Assembly (NCBI GenBank): GCA_905216045.1
Contig: CAJMSL010000036.1
Location: 1 to 14,893, forward strand
DNA from: an uncultured bacterium
Lineage (GTDB): Bacteria > Actinomycetota > Coriobacteriia > Coriobacteriales > Coriobacteriaceae
Direction of reading: 5' to 3'
Length of the DNA stretch: 14,893 nucleotides
The position numbers and the translations under genes were made by a program. Below the pieces are notes generated by a model. It was not told the DNA's origin. It made no database searches and was given only the letters and a program-made list of their open reading frames with translations. Shown one piece after another: positions 13,316 to 14,893 of the stretch; the stretch's first letter is position 1, and the number at the start of each line of letters is the position of its first letter.

Positions 13316-14716
13316 GTGTGCGCGATAATTCATTTTGGAACTGACGGTTGGCGCGCTCGCGTCGATGAGGACTTCACTGCCGATAACGTTGCCCGTATCG
13401 CCGATGCCGTCGGCGAGTTGTGGCAAAAGACCAATCCTGGCAAAACGGTATATATAGGGTTCGACACCCGGCCCCTGGCGCGCGAGTTCGCTGAGCTTGC
13501 GGCGGGCGTGCTAGCAGCGCACGGGCTAGACGCCGTGCTCGCTTCGCGACCTGTCCCGACCCCTGCCCTTACGTGGGCGGCGGCTTATGACGGTGAAGCG
13601 TGCGGCGCGCTCATGGTGACGGGGTCCCATCATCCGCAGGGCTATCTGTGCCTCAAGATTCGCATGGGTGACGGCTCGACCGCCAACCAGGATGTCATCG
13701 AAGAGCTCGAAGAGACTATGGCTCCCGAGCCAATGGGGATCGAGGGGCAATATCGCACCGCGGATATCATTCCTGACTATATGCAGGCGGTGGCATCGTT
13801 TGTCGATGCCGAAGCCATCCGCGCCGCGCACCTGCGCGTGGTTGTCGATCCCATGGGCGGCGCAGCCCAGGGCTATCTAGCCGACTTGCTGCGCGAGCTT
13901 GGCGTTGAGGTGCACGAGATTCACGCCGGGCAGGCGTCTGACCAAGAAGATATCTGCCCCGACCCCGTTGAGCCGTGGGTGGACGCTTGCGAGCGCACGG
14001 TTATCGAGGACGGAGCTTGCGCTGGCCTGGTGACCGACGGCGACGCCGACCGCATCGGCGCGGTTGACGAGCGCGGCAGATATATACATCCGCATCAGAT
14101 CATGGCGCTCGTTTTGGGCGACTTGGTTCAATTTCGTAATTTGGAGGGGCGCGTCGTCGTCAATCTTTCGTGCTCGACGCTCGTGCGTCGCATTGCCGAG
14201 GCGCTTGGCTGCCGCGTGACCGTCAAACCAGTCGGTTTCAAATATATAGCGGCGGAGATGAAGAAGGGCGGCGTCCTCATAGGCGGCGAAGAAGCCGGTG
14301 GTATCGGCATCGCCGCACATATGCCCGAGCGCGATGGAATCCTCGCCTGTCTGATTCTGTGTGAGCTTATGGCAAAGACGGACGCGCCTTTGGGCGTTCT
14401 GGTCGACCAACTCGAGGACAGTTTTGGTAAGACGAGTTACGGTCGACGCGATTTACGCCTTGAGGCCGAAGATGCCGAAACGTTACGAACCCTGCTGCCG
14501 GGCGTAAACCCCAAGTCGATTTGTGGCAAGGTGCCGCAAAACGTTAGTCATATGGATGGCTTGCGTTTGGCATTCGAGGATGACACGTGGCTGCTGGTCC
14601 GTCCTAGTGGGACCGCACCAGTGGTGCGCGTCTACGCCGAGGGGTTCTCGGTGGAAGAACGCGATGAGTTGCTCGATGCTGGCTGTGCTTTAGCTAGGGG
14701 GACGTATCCGCTTTAA
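13316..14716 (+). CDS. Phosphoglucomutase/phosphomannomutase-family phosphohexomutase
   Basis: Such enzymes interconvert hexose 1- and 6-phosphates through a phosphoserine. From GTG 13316 it has 466 residues. FGTDGWRARV at 7-16 opens domain 1. The phosphoserine loop is TGSHHP with S104, and the magnesium loop is DGDADR at 241-246. The sugar-binding loop is GGEEAGG at 323-329 and the phosphate loop RPSGTAP at 429-435. Several of these differ from the usual TASHNP/TGSHNP, GGEESGG and RPSGTEP, so the substrate is uncertain. The frame is open back to 13232, but GAGGTG (13303-13308) sits 7 nt before this GTG, and homology begins right after it. Codon use is looser than in the atp genes, with several ATA, CTA and TTA codons, which suggests lower expression. 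Confidence 0.88.
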   Translation: MCAIIHFGTDGWRARVDEDFTADNVARIADAVGELWQKTNPGKTVYIGFDTRPLAREFAELAAGVLAAHGLDAVLASRPVPTPALTWAAAYDGEACGALMVTGSHHPQGYLCLKIRMGDGSTANQDVIEELEETMAPEPMGIEGQYRTADIIPDYMQAVASFVDAEAIRAAHLRVVVDPMGGAAQGYLADLLRELGVEVHEIHAGQASDQEDICPDPVEPWVDACERTVIEDGACAGLVTDGDADRIGAVDERGRYIHPHQIMALVLGDLVQFRNLEGRVVVNLSCSTLVRRIAEALGCRVTVKPVGFKYIAAEMKKGGVLIGGEEAGGIGIAAHMPERDGILACLILCELMAKTDAPLGVLVDQLEDSFGKTSYGRRDLRLEAEDAETLRTLLPGVNPKSICGKVPQNVSHMDGLRLAFEDDTWLLVRPSGTAPVVRVYAEGFSVEERDELLDAGCALARGTYPL

Positions 14717-14805
14717 CCATGAGACTGCCTTATATAAAGAGATGCTCGGCGAGCGGTAGTTAACGGCTGGCAAACGTTAGTCGAATCCCAGGATGTGTAG
14801 GAAAT

Positions 14806-14893
14806 GTGTACGCCCAGATTCCCGCCCACGGCGCCCCTCCGGTCTGGCAATATATCTCCTTGCCGCGCGGCCCGGTCGGACCGGATCAGCCGC
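14806..14893 (+). CDS. Possible start of an unrecognised gene, truncated at window end
   Basis: From GTG 14806 the frame stays open to the window edge (29 codons). It begins VYAQIPAHGAPPVW and carries G or C at about 23 of 29 third positions, which resembles the coding genes here better than the other frames do. AGGAA (14799-14803) is a very close ribosome binding site at best. The 14717-14805 stretch before it shows no gene. I do not recognise the protein. The same DNA contains several inverted repeats, so it could instead be a structured non-coding region. Confidence 0.25.
   Translation, partial: MYAQIPAHGAPPVWQYISLPRGPVGPDQP

Noticed and set aside
14779..14795. tRNA T-loop-like AGTCGAATCCCAG
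   Set aside because: The flanking bases cannot form a T-stem and no acceptor or anticodon arms are found, so it is not a tRNA.
1..14893. CRISPR array, insertion sequence, prophage, toxin-antitoxin or defence island
   Set aside because: No regularly spaced repeats, transposase, integrase or known defence protein is visible. The genes form an ordinary chromosomal order.

Overview
The window looks like a housekeeping segment of a GC-rich Coriobacteriia chromosome. Collinsella or a close relative is the likeliest source. The basis is the high G/C at third codon positions, the frequent GTG/TTG starts, actinobacterial-looking ATP synthase subunits, and the order upp, ATP synthase operon, murA, LytR-CpsA-Psr protein. 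The genus is an inference from memory of this gene order; no search was run.

Layout. Positions 1-327 are the 3' end of upp (uracil salvage). A 281-bp gap follows, with a weak hairpin and a promoter (TACAAT -10 at 542-547). It feeds a nine-gene F1Fo ATP synthase operon at 609-7492: a small membrane protein in the atpI position, then atpB, E, F, H, A, G, D and C. The spacing is tight, with several start/stop overlaps. A strong terminator at 7530-7567 closes the operon only 13 bp before murA (7581-8864), which makes the first committed peptidoglycan precursor. An LCP-family wall-polymer ligase (8877-10112) follows and ends in two successive hairpins. An intergenic stretch carries three degenerate copies of a 19-nt motif that resemble a REP-type element.

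The second half starts with pepT (tripeptidase) on the minus strand. It is divergent from a DtxR/MntR-family metal-dependent regulator, and a perfect 8-2-8 bp inverted repeat lies between them over both predicted -35 regions. The regulator gene is followed 10 bp later by a stand-alone homocysteine S-methyltransferase domain protein and a terminator. An alpha-D-phosphohexomutase with an unusual active-site loop comes next. The last 177 bp hold palindromes and possibly the start of another plus-strand gene.

How the genes fit together: the ATP synthase makes, or at the expense of ATP maintains, the proton gradient. murA, the LCP protein and the phosphohexomutase belong to envelope and sugar-phosphate metabolism. 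pepT and the methyltransferase belong to peptide and methionine metabolism. I see no phage, insertion sequence, CRISPR array, toxin-antitoxin or defence system, and no clear new multi-gene system. The oddities most worth checking are an unusually short c subunit, a signal-peptide-like N terminus on subunit b, a 12-residue insertion in the alpha subunit, the regulator with mixed DtxR/MntR metal ligands and its putative divergent operator, and the variant phosphohexomutase active site. Several gene starts given here are shorter than the longest open frame, for reasons stated in each entry.
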